Assembly: GCA_021846025.1 (NCBI GenBank)
Contig: JAJZDV010000003.1
Coordinates: 1-56,659 of the forward strand
Direction: 5' to 3'
Length of the DNA stretch: 56,659 bases
Origin: Pseudomonadota bacterium
GTDB lineage: Bacteria > Pseudomonadota > Gammaproteobacteria > Burkholderiales > Burkholderiaceae_C
The notes beneath the pieces are model-generated. The model did not search any database and was not told the DNA's origin. It saw nothing but the letters and a program-made list of their open reading frames with translations. Positions 8,746 through 18,713 of this stretch are shown here, one piece after another (the stretch's first letter is position 1; each line of letters begins with the position of its first letter). A program made the translations under genes and the position numbers.

Positions 8746-9747
8746 TCAGTTCAGTTTGACCAACTGTTTGCCGAAGTTCTTGCCCTTGAGCATGCCGATG
8801 AAGGCGGCGGGCGCCTGTTCCAGCCCCACGGCCACCGACTCGCGCCATTGCAGCTTGCCGCTGGCCACCAGGCCACCGAGTTCGCGCAGCGCGGCGGGCC
8901 ACTGGTCCATGTGCTCGGAGACGATGAAGCCCTCCAGTTTCAAGCGGTTGATCAACACCGTGCGCAGGTTTTTCATGCAGTACGGCTCGGTGGTGTTGTA
9001 GTCGGCGATCATGCCGCACAGCGCAATGCGGCCGAAGGCGTTGGTGCGCGTCAGCAGGGTGTCGAAAATCTCGCCGCCGACATTCTCGAACAGGCCGTCC
9101 ACCCCATGGGGCAGGGCCGCCTTCAGGTCGGCCTTGAGGTTGCCGGCCTTGTAGTCGACGCAGGCGTCGAAGCCGAGTTCCTCGACCACATAGCGGCATT
9201 TCTCCGCACCGCCCGCCACACCCACGGCGCGGCAGCCCCTGGCCTTGGCGAGTTGGCCCACCACGCTGCCCACCGCGCCGGAAGCTGCGGTCACCACCAC
9301 GGTCTCGCCAGCCTTGGGGGCACAGATGGCGTTCAGTCCGTACCAGGCCGTGACGCCGGGCATGCCCACCGGGCCGAGATAGGCCGCCAGCGGCACATGG
9401 GTCACATCGACCTTTTGCAGGGCACGCGCGGGAGCCACGCCATACAACTGCCATCCCAGCACGCCCACCACCTTGTCGCCGGGCTTGAAATGCGGATCGC
9501 GCGAGGCCACGACCTCGCCCGCCGTGCCGCCCACCATCACCGCGCCCAGAGCCACCGGTTCGGCGTAGGACTTGGCGTCGGACATGCGCCCGCGCATGTA
9601 CGGGTCCAGCGACAGCCAGTGGTTGCGCACCAGCACTTCACCCTCGCCCGGCTCGGGCACGGGGGTATGTTCGAGCCGGAAGTGGTGTTCTTCCACCCAG
9701 CCGCTGGGCCGCTCGGCCAGGACGAGTTGCAGATTATGGTCAGCCAT
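8746..9747 (-). CDS. NADP-dependent MDR oxidoreductase, CurA/leukotriene B4 dehydrogenase type
   Basis: Zinc-free medium-chain reductase of 333 residues that likely reduces or saturates alpha,beta-unsaturated carbonyls with NADPH. The N-terminal GroES-like part carries WLSLDPYMRGRM, typical of the PTGR/CurA group. The Rossmann motif AASGAVGSVVGQLAK lies near residues 150-165 and GLFENVGGEIFDTLL follows. The ATG overlaps the stop of the upstream patatin gene by 8 bases, which indicates translational coupling in the operon. Its role may be removal of reactive enals or reduction of an enoyl intermediate. Confidence 0.9.
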   Translation of the reverse strand: MADHNLQLVLAERPSGWVEEHHFRLEHTPVPEPGEGEVLVRNHWLSLDPYMRGRMSDAKSYAEPVALGAVMVGGTAGEVVASRDPHFKPGDKVVGVLGWQLYGVAPARALQKVDVTHVPLAAYLGPVGMPGVTAWYGLNAICAPKAGETVVVTAASGAVGSVVGQLAKARGCRAVGVAGGAEKCRYVVEELGFDACVDYKAGNLKADLKAALPHGVDGLFENVGGEIFDTLLTRTNAFGRIALCGMIADYNTTEPYCMKNLRTVLINRLKLEGFIVSEHMDQWPAALRELGGLVASGKLQWRESVAVGLEQAPAAFIGMLKGKNFGKQLVKLN

Positions 9748-10729
9748 CGGTGTTCTCCAGGAAAGTTGCCAGACCGCGTTCGCCCATGCGAACGAGCAGT
9801 TGGCGCGCATCGTTGCACCCGAGTTCGTAGGCGGCGCGAATGCCATGGGGGTTGGTGTAATCCCAGCCACGCACCGGCACGCGGCGCGAGGGCTGGATGT
9901 AGACGCGATGTGCCGTTTGCGGCAGGGATCGCGGGTAGCGCCGGGTGAGCAGCACCAGGGTCACGCCGTCGCCGGCTTCAGGGGGCAGTGCATCCACCGG
10001 GACGTTGTCCACCATGCCGCCGTCGAGCACCGGGCGTCCGTGCAGGTGCATCACCGGCGTGAACGGCGGGGTGCAACTGGACGCGAGCAGGAGGTCGGCA
10101 AGCTCATCCGGCGTGCGGCAATTCTGGGCGAGCAGGACCTCCGCTTCGAAACCCAGGCTGCGGCCCGCACGCGGATGCAGCAATTTGCGCACCTGCTTGT
10201 CGAACTGGTAGGCCAGGATGCCCGCCACCACACCGCTGCGCGCACCGAGCCAGCGCGGCAAACGCGCGACCTGCACATAGACCGGAGCTTGCCCGCTCAG
10301 CACCTCGAGCGCCTGTGCGTCGAGTACGGAGAGCAGTGCCTCGCGGTACATCTGCGCATGCGGAAACGCGCGCTCGCCGCGCAGCAGGCGTTCGGGGTAG
10401 ACGTTGCGAGGGTTGCTTGCCGTCATGCGGCCGTAGTGCTCCAGGGTGTGCACGGTTTTTCCCGTCAGCAGCATGCAGGCCGTGGCCGCACCGGCCGAGA
10501 CACCGGCCACGCGCCTCGGCGCCAGCCCCTCGGCTCCCAGCACATCCCACATGCCCGCCTGCCACCAGCAGCGGTTGCCGCCACCGGCCAGCACGACGCT
10601 GGTGACGGCCGCGAGTGCGGCGCGCGCGCTTTGCCGCTCGCCCGGCTTTCGCGGCGCATCGCGCGCTGATGGTGCCTCGCGCCGTGCTTGCTGCACGTCG
10701 GCTGCTTCCAGGGTGGCGTCTGCTTGCAT
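9740..10729 (-). CDS. Patatin-like phospholipase or acyl hydrolase
   Basis: Patatin-fold lipolytic enzyme of 329 residues. The oxyanion loop VLAGGGNRCWWQAG is followed by the nucleophile elbow GVSAGA and the catalytic-dyad Asp in LDGGMVDN. The first 40 residues are Ala/Arg-rich and poorly conserved, with no signal peptide, so it is probably cytosolic. A GTG seven codons upstream is an alternative start. It sits inside the acyl-CoA operon, overlapping the MDR gene and 29 bases after the SDR gene. It may release acyl chains from an ester or thioester, but its substrate is unknown. Confidence 0.85.
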   Translation of the reverse strand: MQADATLEAADVQQARREAPSARDAPRKPGERQSARAALAAVTSVVLAGGGNRCWWQAGMWDVLGAEGLAPRRVAGVSAGAATACMLLTGKTVHTLEHYGRMTASNPRNVYPERLLRGERAFPHAQMYREALLSVLDAQALEVLSGQAPVYVQVARLPRWLGARSGVVAGILAYQFDKQVRKLLHPRAGRSLGFEAEVLLAQNCRTPDELADLLLASSCTPPFTPVMHLHGRPVLDGGMVDNVPVDALPPEAGDGVTLVLLTRRYPRSLPQTAHRVYIQPSRRVPVRGWDYTNPHGIRAAYELGCNDARQLLVRMGERGLATFLENTDG

Positions 10730-10758
10730 CACAGCCTTGGAGATCACGGCCAGCGCTG

Positions 10759-11538
10759 TCAGATGCAGCTTGCGCCGCCGTCCACCGCCAGGCACTGGCC
10801 GGTGACGTGGCGCGATGCATCGCTGGCGAAAAACACGGCCGCACCCATCAGATCGTGCTCGCCGCCGATGCGCGCCAGCGGAGTCTTCTGAAGGATCTGA
10901 TCGCGCATCGTGTCGAGCAAGCCGGCTGTCATTTTGGACGGGAAAAATCCCGGCAGGATGGCGTTGACACGGATGCCGTACTGCCCCCATTCCGCCGCCA
11001 GCGCCCGGGTGAAATTGACCACCGCGCCCTTGGAGGTGTTGTAGGCGATGGTGCGCATGGGCAGCGGGTTACCGCGCAGACCGGCGATGGATGCCACATT
11101 GACGATGCTGCCTCGACCCTGGGCAATCATCCCGCGCTTGCCGACCTCGCGGCACAGGCCGAACACCGCGTCCACGTTCAGGCGCATGACCTTGTCCCAG
11201 GCTTCATCGGGGTAGTCCTCGGCCGGCGCGCCCCAGCTGGCGCCGGCGTTGTTGATCAGGATGTCGATGCCGCCCAGCGCGTCCAGCACGCTGCGCACCA
11301 GCGGCGTGATGGCCTCGCGGCGCGAAAGGTCGGCCGGGAAAACCTGCGCCTGCAGGCCCAGGCCGAGCAAGTGCTCCCGCGCCTGCTCCAGTTCATCGGC
11401 CTTGCGCGCGACGAGGGCGAGCCGTGCACCCATGTCCCCCAGCGCCTGTGCCATTTGCAGCCCAAGCCCGCGCGAACCGCCGGTGACGAGGGCGCAGCGC
11501 CCGCTGAGATCGAAAAGGCCTTGCACGGTGGACGTCAT
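10759..11538 (-). CDS. Short-chain dehydrogenase/reductase
   Basis: Classical SDR of 259 residues. The cofactor motif is TGGSRGLG (about residues 19-26), then NNAG, the catalytic Tyr/Lys in YNTSK, and a C-terminal GQCLAVDGG typical of this subfamily. It probably oxidises a hydroxyacyl-CoA or another secondary alcohol with NAD(P). The ATG at 11538 is chosen because the glycine motif then falls at the normal distance from the N-terminus. It lies 37 bases after the long acyl-CoA dehydrogenase gene in the same operon. Confidence 0.9.
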   Translation of the reverse strand: MTSTVQGLFDLSGRCALVTGGSRGLGLQMAQALGDMGARLALVARKADELEQAREHLLGLGLQAQVFPADLSRREAITPLVRSVLDALGGIDILINNAGASWGAPAEDYPDEAWDKVMRLNVDAVFGLCREVGKRGMIAQGRGSIVNVASIAGLRGNPLPMRTIAYNTSKGAVVNFTRALAAEWGQYGIRVNAILPGFFPSKMTAGLLDTMRDQILQKTPLARIGGEHDLMGAAVFFASDASRHVTGQCLAVDGGASCI

Positions 11539-11575
11539 GATCGCTCGGGTTCGATGGTCGATCGTCGCGGCGGAT

Positions 11576-13483
11576 TCAAAACCAGGCGTCGCGCATTTCG
11601 CGGCACGTGGGATCGCGTTGGGCTGCGACCTGCAACCAGGCCTGGATCTTGGGCAACTCGTAAGCGAAGAAATAGCGGCAAGCCTGGAGTTTTCCGTGGT
11701 GAAAATCCGGGCTGTTCGTCCGCTGCAGATGCGCCTGCGCGACCAGCGCCACGTCCAGCCAGATCCATCCCAGCACCACATGGCCGAAGGCCTGCATGTA
11801 AGGCGTGGCGTTGGCCAGGGTCGCTGCCGGGTTGTCACCTTCCCATGCGGCGCGGGTGGCCACGAGCAAGTGTTGCAGCGCCACGTTCAGCGCCGCGGCC
11901 CAGGCCTGCAGGGCCGGCAGGGCTTCGGCACCGGTCGTGGTGGCACGCACGCGTGCGGCGAGCAGGTCCAGCCCGGCACCGCCCTGCATCACCACCTTGC
12001 GGCCGAGCAGGTCCAGGGCCTGGATGCCATGGGTGCCTTCGTGGATCATGTTGAGGCGGTTGTCGCGCCAGTACTGCTCCACCGGAAAGTCACGCGTGTA
12101 GCCGTAACCGCCAAGCACCTGAATGGCCAGACTGTTGGCTTCGAGGCACCATTCCGATGGCCAGCTCTTGGCGATGGGCGTGAGCACGTCCAGCAAGAGG
12201 CCGGCGTCGCGTGCCGAGGCCTCGGCACCGGTGCGGTGTTCGTCCACCAGCCGCGCACAGTACAGCTCCAGCGCCAGGGCGCCTTCGGCGTAAGCCTTCT
12301 GTGCCAGCAGCATGCGCTTCACATCGGCATGCTCGATGATGGCCACAGGCGGCAGGCTCGGGTCTTTGCCTGCGGGGCCGACCGGGCGCCCCTGCGGGCG
12401 CTGGCGCGCATAGGCCAGCGATGCCTCGAAGCCCGCCATGCCCAGCATGGCGGCGGCCAGGCCGACGCCGATGCGCGCCTCGTTCATCATGTGGAACATG
12501 CAGCGCAGGCCGTCGCCGGGCGCACCGACGCGCCATCCGATGGCACCCGCTGCGCCACCCACCGGATGGCGCCCGTCACCGAAACTCAGCAGAGTGTTGG
12601 GGGTGCCGCGCCAACCGCACTTGTGGTTGAGCCCGGCCAGGGTGATGTCGTTGCGAAGATACGCGGTTGCCCCCGAAGCGGGCCCGCCTGGGTTCCCACC
12701 GTGGGAGTCGTGTTGATTCTGGGGTGTGTCGCGCCTGAGGACGAGCCGGCCATCGGCGTCGACCATCCGCTTGGGCACGATGAACAGCGAAATGCCGCGC
12801 GGGCCGGCCATGAGCTTGCCATCGGGCCCGGGAATCTTGGCCAGCACCAGATGCACGATGTTTTCGGTGAGTTCGTGCTCGCCGGCCGAAATCCACATCT
12901 TGTTGCCGAACAGGCGGTAGCGGGGGCCGAGGGCGTCGGTCTCGAAATCGTCGCCATCCGGCACAGCGCGGGTGGCGATGTCCGAGAGGCTGGAGCCGGC
13001 CTGCGGTTCGGACAGGCACATCGTCCCCGCCCAGCGGCCGCTGAACTCGGCTTGCGCGAACACGCGCTGCTGCGCCGGGGTGCCGTGCGCCATCAGCAGG
13101 TTGGCGTTGCCCACCGTGAGCATGCCGGCGCCGATGCTGACCGAGGCCCTGGCGAAGAACGCGTTGGCCGCGGCCTCCACGGTGTAGGGCAGTTGCATGC
13201 CGCCGAGAGCGTCGTCCTGGGCCGCGGCCAGCATGCCGGACTCGGCATAGGCCCGCCAGGCATCGTGCGTGGCTTGCGGCAGGATGACGCGGTCGCCGTC
13301 CTGGCGCGGCTCCTCGAGATCGACCAGGCGGTTGAAGGGCGCGTACTTGTCGCGAGCGATGCGTTCGCAGGTGTCGAGCACCTGGGCGAAGGTCTCGACG
13401 CTGTGCTCGGCGTAGCGTCGCCTGGCGCTCAGGGCTTGAACGTCGAGCCAGTCACGCAACAGGAAATCGATGGTTTGGCGCAT
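11576..13483 (-). CDS. Long acyl-CoA dehydrogenase, DmdC-like
   Basis: Acyl-CoA dehydrogenase of 635 residues with the extra C-terminal helical domain found in DmdC-type enzymes, versus about 390 residues for ordinary members. Seen in order: MCLSEPQAGSSLSDI, NHKCGWRGTPNTLLSFGDG, MFHMMNEARIGVGL, GGYGYTRDFPVEQYWRD and the catalytic Glu in MIHEGTHGIQALDLLGRK. All catalytic features are intact. Thiolase lies 27 bases upstream and an SDR 37 bases downstream. The usual substrates of this branch are short or thioether acyl-CoAs, but specificity cannot be assigned here. Confidence 0.9.
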   Translation of the reverse strand: MRQTIDFLLRDWLDVQALSARRRYAEHSVETFAQVLDTCERIARDKYAPFNRLVDLEEPRQDGDRVILPQATHDAWRAYAESGMLAAAQDDALGGMQLPYTVEAAANAFFARASVSIGAGMLTVGNANLLMAHGTPAQQRVFAQAEFSGRWAGTMCLSEPQAGSSLSDIATRAVPDGDDFETDALGPRYRLFGNKMWISAGEHELTENIVHLVLAKIPGPDGKLMAGPRGISLFIVPKRMVDADGRLVLRRDTPQNQHDSHGGNPGGPASGATAYLRNDITLAGLNHKCGWRGTPNTLLSFGDGRHPVGGAAGAIGWRVGAPGDGLRCMFHMMNEARIGVGLAAAMLGMAGFEASLAYARQRPQGRPVGPAGKDPSLPPVAIIEHADVKRMLLAQKAYAEGALALELYCARLVDEHRTGAEASARDAGLLLDVLTPIAKSWPSEWCLEANSLAIQVLGGYGYTRDFPVEQYWRDNRLNMIHEGTHGIQALDLLGRKVVMQGGAGLDLLAARVRATTTGAEALPALQAWAAALNVALQHLLVATRAAWEGDNPAATLANATPYMQAFGHVVLGWIWLDVALVAQAHLQRTNSPDFHHGKLQACRYFFAYELPKIQAWLQVAAQRDPTCREMRDAWF

Positions 13484-13510
13484 GGCGCAACGGTTTTTGA
13501 CCCGCGGCAA

Positions 13511-14692
13511 TCACAGCACTTCGAACAAGCCCGCCGCGCCCTGGCCACCGCCGATGCACATGGTGACCACCGCATATTTGACGCCGCGGCGCTTGCCCTC
13601 GATCAGGGCATGGCCCACCAGGCGCGCGCCTGTGACTCCATACGGATGGCCGACGGCAATGGCGCCACCGTTGACGTTCAGACGATCGTCGGGGATGCCG
13701 AGCTTGTCACGGCAGTACAGGACCTGCACGGCGAATGCCTCGTTCAACTCCCACAGACCGATGTCGCCGATCTTCAGCCCGGTGCGCTGCAGCAGCCGCG
13801 GAATGGCGAACACCGGGCCGATGCCCATTTCATCGGGCTCGCAACCGGACACGGCAAACCCGCGGAAGGCCCCCAGGGGCTTGATTCCGCGCTGCTCGGC
13901 AAGCCTGGCGTTCATCACCACACAGGCCGAAGCACCGTCGGAAAACTGGCTGGCATTGCCCGCGGTGATGACCCCGCCGGGCAAGGCCGGGCGGATTTTG
14001 GCCACGCCCTCGTAGGTGGTGTCGGCGCGAATGCCTTCGTCGGCATTGAGGGTCACATCGCGCGTGAGGAGTTGGCCGGTGGCCTTGTCGGCCACGCCGG
14101 CTCGCACGGTGATGGGCACGATCTCGTCTGCGAACCGGCCTGCGGCCTGGGCGGCCGCAGCACGCTGCTGGCTGCGCGCGCCGTACTCATCCTGCTGTTG
14201 CCGCGAAATGCCGTAGCGCTTGGCCACGGTCTCGGCGGTTTGCAACATGGTCCAGTAAATTTCGGGCTTGTGCTGCTGCAGCCAGGTTTCGCGCAGCATG
14301 TGCTTGTTGGCGCGATCGTTCTGGACACAGGAAATGGACTCGACGCCACCGGCGACCATCACCGGAACCTGGTCGACGATGACGCGTTGCGCTGCGATGG
14401 CGATGGCCTGCAGGCCCGACGCGCAAAAACGGTTGACGGTGGCACCCGCTGCCGTCACCGGCAGCCCGGCACGCAACGCAATCTGCCGCGCGATATTGCC
14501 GCCGGCAGCGCCCTCGGGGTAGGCGCAGCCGAAGATGCAGTCTTCAACTTCGGCCGGGTCGATGCCCGCGCGCTGCACCGCGGCTTGCACCACATGGCCG
14601 CCGAGCGTGGCGCCGTGGGTGAGGTTGAGCGCGCCGCGCCAGGATTTGGCAAGCGCCGTGCGCGCTGTGGAAACGATGACGGCCTCTAGCAT
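13511..14692 (-). CDS. Acetyl-CoA acyltransferase (thiolase)
   Basis: Degradative-type thiolase of 393 residues, cleaving 3-ketoacyl-CoA with CoA to acetyl-CoA in the last step of a beta-oxidation round. The acylated Cys90 lies in [12 protein letters not shown], the catalytic His in [17 protein letters not shown] and the second Cys in [15 protein letters not shown]. It is the second gene of the minus operon, after the FadB-like gene. The length and motifs are standard, so activity is expected. The chain-length preference is unknown. Confidence 0.93.
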   Translation of the reverse strand: MLEAVIVSTARTALAKSWRGALNLTHGATLGGHVVQAAVQRAGIDPAEVEDCIFGCAYPEGAAGGNIARQIALRAGLPVTAAGATVNRFCASGLQAIAIAAQRVIVDQVPVMVAGGVESISCVQNDRANKHMLRETWLQQHKPEIYWTMLQTAETVAKRYGISRQQQDEYGARSQQRAAAAQAAGRFADEIVPITVRAGVADKATGQLLTRDVTLNADEGIRADTTYEGVAKIRPALPGGVITAGNASQFSDGASACVVMNARLAEQRGIKPLGAFRGFAVSGCEPDEMGIGPVFAIPRLLQRTGLKIGDIGLWELNEAFAVQVLYCRDKLGIPDDRLNVNGGAIAVGHPYGVTGARLVGHALIEGKRRGVKYAVVTMCIGGGQGAAGLFEVL

Positions 14693-14808
14693 GGAAAGCT
14701 CCAAGGGGTGGATTGTGTCGCGTGAGGTGTTGGTGCGCCGAGGCGTGCCTGCGCGCGAGCCGGGAGTCCTGGAATCAGAGTACGGCGGCGGCTGCGGCGT
14801 GTGCGCGG

Positions 14809-16902
14809 TCAAGTGCCGCTGAAGGTCTTGCCCTGCGCCGCCAGTTCGGCCAGCCGCGGTGCGGGTTGCCAGAACTCGGCATCGCTGCGCGGCTGCGCCG
14901 CGAACTGGCGCATGCGCCGCGCCACCATGGCCAGACCGACGCTGTCGGCGTAACCCATCGGCCCGCCGCGCCAGGCCGGGAAACCGTAGCCGGCCAGGTA
15001 CACGAGGTCGATGTCCGAAGCGCGCTGCGCGATCCCCTCGGACAGCAGCCGCGTGGCTTCGTTCACCAAGGCGTAGATGCAACGCTCGACGATCTCGGTG
15101 TCGCTGAACGGGCGAGGCGTGACGCCAATCTCCTTGCGGTAATCCTGAATGAGGGCATCCACTTCGGGGTCTTGCAGCGCATCGCGCTTGCCCGGCTCGT
15201 AGCGGTACCAGCCGGCTCCCGTCTTCTGGCCGAAGCGGCCACGCTCGCACAGGCGGTCAGCCAGGCCGGAATACCGCACCGTCGGCTTCTCGACATAACG
15301 CCGCTTGCGAATCGCCCAGCCGATGTCATTGCCTGCCAGATCGGCCATGCGGTAAGGTCCCATCGCCATGCCCCAGGCTTCGAGCGCCCGGTCCACCTGC
15401 TGCGGGCTCGCGCCCTCCTCCACGAGGAAGTTCGCCATGCGGCCGTAATGTTCGATCATGCGGTTGCCGATGAACCCGTCGCACACCCCCGACACCACTG
15501 CCGTCTTGCGGATGGTCTTGGCCACGTTCATCACCGTGGCGAGCACGTCCTTGGAGGTGGCCTTGCCGCGCACCACTTCCAGCAGCTTCATGACGTTGGC
15601 AGGGCTGAAAAAATGCATGCCGATGACGTCTTGCGGGCGTTGGGTGAAGCCGGCAATGGTGTCCAAATCGAGGGTCGAGGTGTTGGACGCCAGAATGGCC
15701 CCCGGCTTGGCCACGGCGTCCAGCTGCTGGAACACCTCGCGCTTGACCTCCATGGTCTCGAACACGGCTTCGATGACGAGGTCGCAATCGGCCAGTTGTG
15801 CGAAATCCAGCGTGGGGTGCAGCAACCCCATGCGTTGGTCCACCTGTTCGGGCTTGAGCTTGCCTTTCCTGGCCGAGTTGTCGTAGTTCTTGCGGATGGT
15901 GGCCACGCCTCGGTCCAGCGCCTCCTGCCGGGTTTCAAGCAGGGTGACGGGAATGCCGGCGCTCAAAAAATTCATGCAGATGCCGCCCCCCATGGTGCCG
16001 GCGCCGATGACGCCGACCTTGGCGACGGTGCGTGTTGGCGTGTCGGCAGGCACGTCGGGAATCTTGGAAGCCGAGCGCTCGGCGAAAAAGGCATGGCGCA
16101 GCGCCTGCGATTCGGGCGTGGCCATCAGCATGGCGAACAGGCCACGTTCCTGCAGCAGACCCTCGCCGAAGGGCTTGAGCGCGCCGGCCACCGCCTCCAC
16201 GCACTGCAGACGGGCCGGCTCGCGCGGGAACTGCGCCTGCACCATCGTGCGGGTGAACTGGATGAAGGCTTCGGCGTCGGCGTGGTCAACCGCGCGCTCG
16301 CGCAACTTGGGTGTGGGCTGCGGCGAGGCCGCCAGCTTGCGCGCAAGGTCGGCTGCTGCCGCCACCACGTCCTGCTCGACCACAGCGTCGAACAACGCCG
16401 ATTTCGCCAGCATCCTGGCTGGCACCGGTTCGCCGGACACAATCATGTTCATGGCGCTTTCCAGCCCCACGGCACGCGGCAGGCGCTGGGTGCCGCCAGC
16501 ACCCGGCAGCAACCCGAGCTTGACCTCGGGCAGCGCGACCAGGGCTGAAGCCAGGGCCACACGGCCGTGGCAGCCAAGCGCGAATTCCAGCCCACCACCC
16601 ATGCAGGTACCGTTGATGGCTGCGACCACGGGCTTGGCGCAGGCTTCGGCCACGGCGATGGCATCGAGCAGATGAGGCGAAGCCATGGCCTCGGGCTTGC
16701 CGAATTCGCGGATGTCGGCGCCCCCGGAAAACATCGCTCCGGCTCCGGTGACGACGATGCCGAGCACCGCGGGATCGGCCGCGGCGGCATCGATGGCCTC
16801 CACCAGCAGGCGTCGCTGCTGCCTGCCAAAGCCGTTGACCGGGGGGTTGTCGAGCGTGAGGACGGCAACGTCCCCGAGGCGCGAAGCAATGACGCTGCTC
16901 AT
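14809..16902 (-). CDS. FadB/FadJ-like enoyl-CoA hydratase / 3-hydroxyacyl-CoA dehydrogenase
   Basis: Bifunctional beta-oxidation protein of 697 residues. The N-terminal crotonase domain (about 1-200) has both catalytic acids, Glu106 in [10 protein letters not shown] and Glu126 in [11 protein letters not shown]. The dehydrogenase domain has the NAD motif GAGTMGGGI near residue 300, the active-site [15 protein letters not shown], and a duplicated C-terminal helical domain. GGAGA lies 5 bases before the ATG, so longer upstream reading frame is not used. It is the first gene of the ten-gene operon and is preceded by a promoter and a putative IclR-type operator. It performs the hydration and oxidation steps between dehydrogenase and thiolase. 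Confidence 0.93.
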   Translation of the reverse strand: MSSVIASRLGDVAVLTLDNPPVNGFGRQQRRLLVEAIDAAAADPAVLGIVVTGAGAMFSGGADIREFGKPEAMASPHLLDAIAVAEACAKPVVAAINGTCMGGGLEFALGCHGRVALASALVALPEVKLGLLPGAGGTQRLPRAVGLESAMNMIVSGEPVPARMLAKSALFDAVVEQDVVAAAADLARKLAASPQPTPKLRERAVDHADAEAFIQFTRTMVQAQFPREPARLQCVEAVAGALKPFGEGLLQERGLFAMLMATPESQALRHAFFAERSASKIPDVPADTPTRTVAKVGVIGAGTMGGGICMNFLSAGIPVTLLETRQEALDRGVATIRKNYDNSARKGKLKPEQVDQRMGLLHPTLDFAQLADCDLVIEAVFETMEVKREVFQQLDAVAKPGAILASNTSTLDLDTIAGFTQRPQDVIGMHFFSPANVMKLLEVVRGKATSKDVLATVMNVAKTIRKTAVVSGVCDGFIGNRMIEHYGRMANFLVEEGASPQQVDRALEAWGMAMGPYRMADLAGNDIGWAIRKRRYVEKPTVRYSGLADRLCERGRFGQKTGAGWYRYEPGKRDALQDPEVDALIQDYRKEIGVTPRPFSDTEIVERCIYALVNEATRLLSEGIAQRASDIDLVYLAGYGFPAWRGGPMGYADSVGLAMVARRMRQFAAQPRSDAEFWQPAPRLAELAAQGKTFSGT

Positions 16903-16950
16903 GCTGTCTCCTGGAATGTGAACGAGTCCGGTGCGATGGCGGACCCATGA

Positions 16951-16965
16951 TTCCGCAATGCAGAA
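16951..16965. promoter_or_regulatory. Putative IclR-type operator before the fadB-like operon
   Basis: TTCCGCAATGCAGAA is palindromic at 6 of 7 base pairs around a central A. It shares TTCCGCAATGC with the site at 19643-19657 next to the iclR gene. It lies about 14-28 bases downstream of the predicted transcription start for the minus operon, where a bound repressor would block transcription. The shared 11-mer is seen directly; binding by the IclR protein is inferred. Confidence 0.55.
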
Positions 16966-16985
16966 CTTTGTTTTGAATACGAACG

Positions 16986-17014
16986 ATGCTAGCCTGCCGA
17001 CGTTGACTTGTAAA
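16986..17014 (-). promoter_or_regulatory. Predicted sigma70 promoter of the fadB-like operon
   Basis: Read on the minus strand, TTTACA (17014-17009) is separated by exactly 17 bases from TAGCAT (16991-16986). This gives five and four matches to the -35 and -10 consensus. The expected start near 16979 leaves a leader of about 75 bases that contains the putative operator. Confidence 0.45.
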
Positions 17015-17049
17015 GGCGCCCAACAAGCACCCGGCATCGGGTCCAGACC

Positions 17050-17778
17050 ATGCAAAAAATTCACGTCCTCCTGACCAAGGAAGAACTCGACACCCAGCGC
17101 CTGGAGGGCCGCGTGGTCATCGTGCTCGACGTCCTGTTCGCCACCACCTCGGCGCTGGCCGCGCTGCAGGCCGGGGCCAGCGCCGTCATTCCGGCGCTGG
17201 ACGCCGCGCACGCGCGCAGCATCGCCGCAGGGCTGGAGCCGTCCAGCACCATCCTCAGCGGCGAACTCGACGCCGAGACCCTGCCCGGCTTTGCCCACCC
17301 CACGCCACTTGCGCTCATGCGCCACGACCTGCGCGAACGCACGCTGATCTACAGCACCACGAATGGCACGGTGGCGCTGCGCAAGGCCGAATCCGCCGCC
17401 CGGGTTTACGCCGCCAGCCTGCGCAACGCCAGGGCCACCATTGCGCATGTGCTGCGCGAGCATCCGAACAGCACCTTGCTGGTGGTCTGTGCGGGCTCGA
17501 GCGGGCAGTTCAATCTGGAGGATTTCTACGGCGCCGGCCTGCTCGTGGCTTGCCTCCAGCAGACGCCCGGAGTGCGCAGTTTTTCCGACGCAGCGCTGGC
17601 CGCCGCCGCCGTGCACCAAGGCAGCGACGCCCTGCGCAGCCTGCGAGACTCGCGCGTGGGACGGCTGATGACGGCGCGCCGTCTCGACGCCGAGGTGGAG
17701 TACGCCGCCCAGCTCCATGCGGATGATGGGGTCGCTTGCCTGGTGGACGGCCGCCTGGTGCGCGTGCCTTCGCCTTGA
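17050..17778 (+). CDS. ComB-like 2-phosphosulfolactate phosphatase family protein
   Basis: Protein of 242 residues in the ComB family, which dephosphorylates 2-phosphosulfolactate in coenzyme M biosynthesis in archaea and has many bacterial homologues of uncertain role. Visible features are VIVLDVLFATTSALAAL near the N-terminus (the family form is D-x-x-R-A-T-T; here Phe replaces Arg), YSTTNGTVAL, and GSSGQFNLEDFYGAG. No comA or comC is in the window. It is divergent from the fadB-like gene and followed 13 bases later by an epoxide-hydrolase-like gene. Its function in this catabolic setting is unknown. Confidence 0.8.
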   Translation: MQKIHVLLTKEELDTQRLEGRVVIVLDVLFATTSALAALQAGASAVIPALDAAHARSIAAGLEPSSTILSGELDAETLPGFAHPTPLALMRHDLRERTLIYSTTNGTVALRKAESAARVYAASLRNARATIAHVLREHPNSTLLVVCAGSSGQFNLEDFYGAGLLVACLQQTPGVRSFSDAALAAAAVHQGSDALRSLRDSRVGRLMTARRLDAEVEYAAQLHADDGVACLVDGRLVRVPSP

Positions 17779-17791
17779 ACCGGAGTGCGGC

Positions 17792-18682
17792 ATGCTGCAA
17801 CACCATGATGTCACGCTGCCCAGCGGCATCCGTTTGCACGCGGTGAGTGCAGGGGAGCCGGGCAAACCCCTGATCCTGTTCGTCCACGGCTTCCCCGAAT
17901 GCTGGGCCGCCTGGCAGGTGCAACTCGCGGCCTTCGGCCGTGATCATTTCGCCGTGGCACCCGACCTGCGCGGCTACAACCTCTCGGACAAACCGCAGGG
18001 TGTCGCCGCCTACCGGGTGCAACCGTTGATGGACGACTTGCTCGGCTTGCTGCAACACTTCGGCTATGCGCACGGCGTGCTGGTTGCGCACGACTGGGGC
18101 GGCGCGGTGGCCTGGAGCCTGGCCGCGCGCCAGCCACACTGCATCTCGCGGCTGGTCATCATCAACTCGCCCCACCCCGTTCCGTTTGCCCGCGCCCTCA
18201 CCCATGACCCGGCACAGCAAGCCGCGAGCCGCTACATGCTGCGTTTTCGCGAGAGCGACGCGGCCGAGCTGCTGCTGCGCGACGATGGCCAGCGTCTGCT
18301 CGCCCTGTTTCGCCATCCGGTGACGGGGCAGATCGTGTTGACCGAGGCCGAGATCGCACTCTACAAGCAGGCCTGGCGGAGACCCGGGGCAATGGAGGCG
18401 ATGCTCAACTACTACCGCGCTTCACCCTTGGTGCCCCCCACGCCGGCACGAGCGGGCGCGGCTGGATTGCAGCTCGAGCCGAGCGACTTCCTCGTCCCCA
18501 TGCCCACCCTGGTCATCTGGGGCGAACAGGATCCTGCCCTCTTGCCCGTGCTGCTCGACGGGCTGGAGGCCGTCATGCCCGATCTGCGCATCCATCGCGT
18601 GCCGAGCGGTTCGCACTGGGTGGTGCACGAGCAGCCCGAGGAAGTCGAGACGGCCATCCGCGTGTTCCTGGGCGCAGCTTGA
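17792..18682 (+). CDS. Alpha/beta hydrolase, epoxide hydrolase-like
   Basis: Alpha/beta-hydrolase of 296 residues. HGFPECW at 32-38 is the oxyanion motif of epoxide hydrolases, and the nucleophile position is Asp101 in AHDWGGAVAW, as in epoxide hydrolases and haloalkane dehalogenases rather than Ser esterases. The acid region GEQDPALLP and the late His in SGSHWVVHEQP are present. It begins 13 bases after the comB-like gene, so they are probably cotranscribed, and it converges with iclR. The likely reaction is hydrolysis of an epoxide or similar electrophile. The substrate is unknown. Confidence 0.85.
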   Translation: MLQHHDVTLPSGIRLHAVSAGEPGKPLILFVHGFPECWAAWQVQLAAFGRDHFAVAPDLRGYNLSDKPQGVAAYRVQPLMDDLLGLLQHFGYAHGVLVAHDWGGAVAWSLAARQPHCISRLVIINSPHPVPFARALTHDPAQQAASRYMLRFRESDAAELLLRDDGQRLLALFRHPVTGQIVLTEAEIALYKQAWRRPGAMEAMLNYYRASPLVPPTPARAGAAGLQLEPSDFLVPMPTLVIWGEQDPALLPVLLDGLEAVMPDLRIHRVPSGSHWVVHEQPEEVETAIRVFLGAA

Positions 18683-18713
18683 GGGACGCCACCGCGGGCC
18701 GGTCGAACGCCGT

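Noticed and set aside
6365-9001. 878-codon open frame on the plus strand
   Set aside because: It is antisense to three well-supported genes with full catalytic motifs. Its composition (His/Ala/Arg/Gly-rich) is typical of a GC-rich complementary-strand shadow.
11249-14689. 1146-codon open frame on the plus strand
   Set aside because: It runs antisense to the SDR, long acyl-CoA dehydrogenase and thiolase genes. It has no recognisable domain and arises from strong third-position GC bias.
16903-17865. Upstream extension of the fadB-like gene by 321 codons
   Set aside because: It would run antisense through the comB-like gene. The crotonase domain begins normally at the ATG at 16902, which has a good ribosome binding site.
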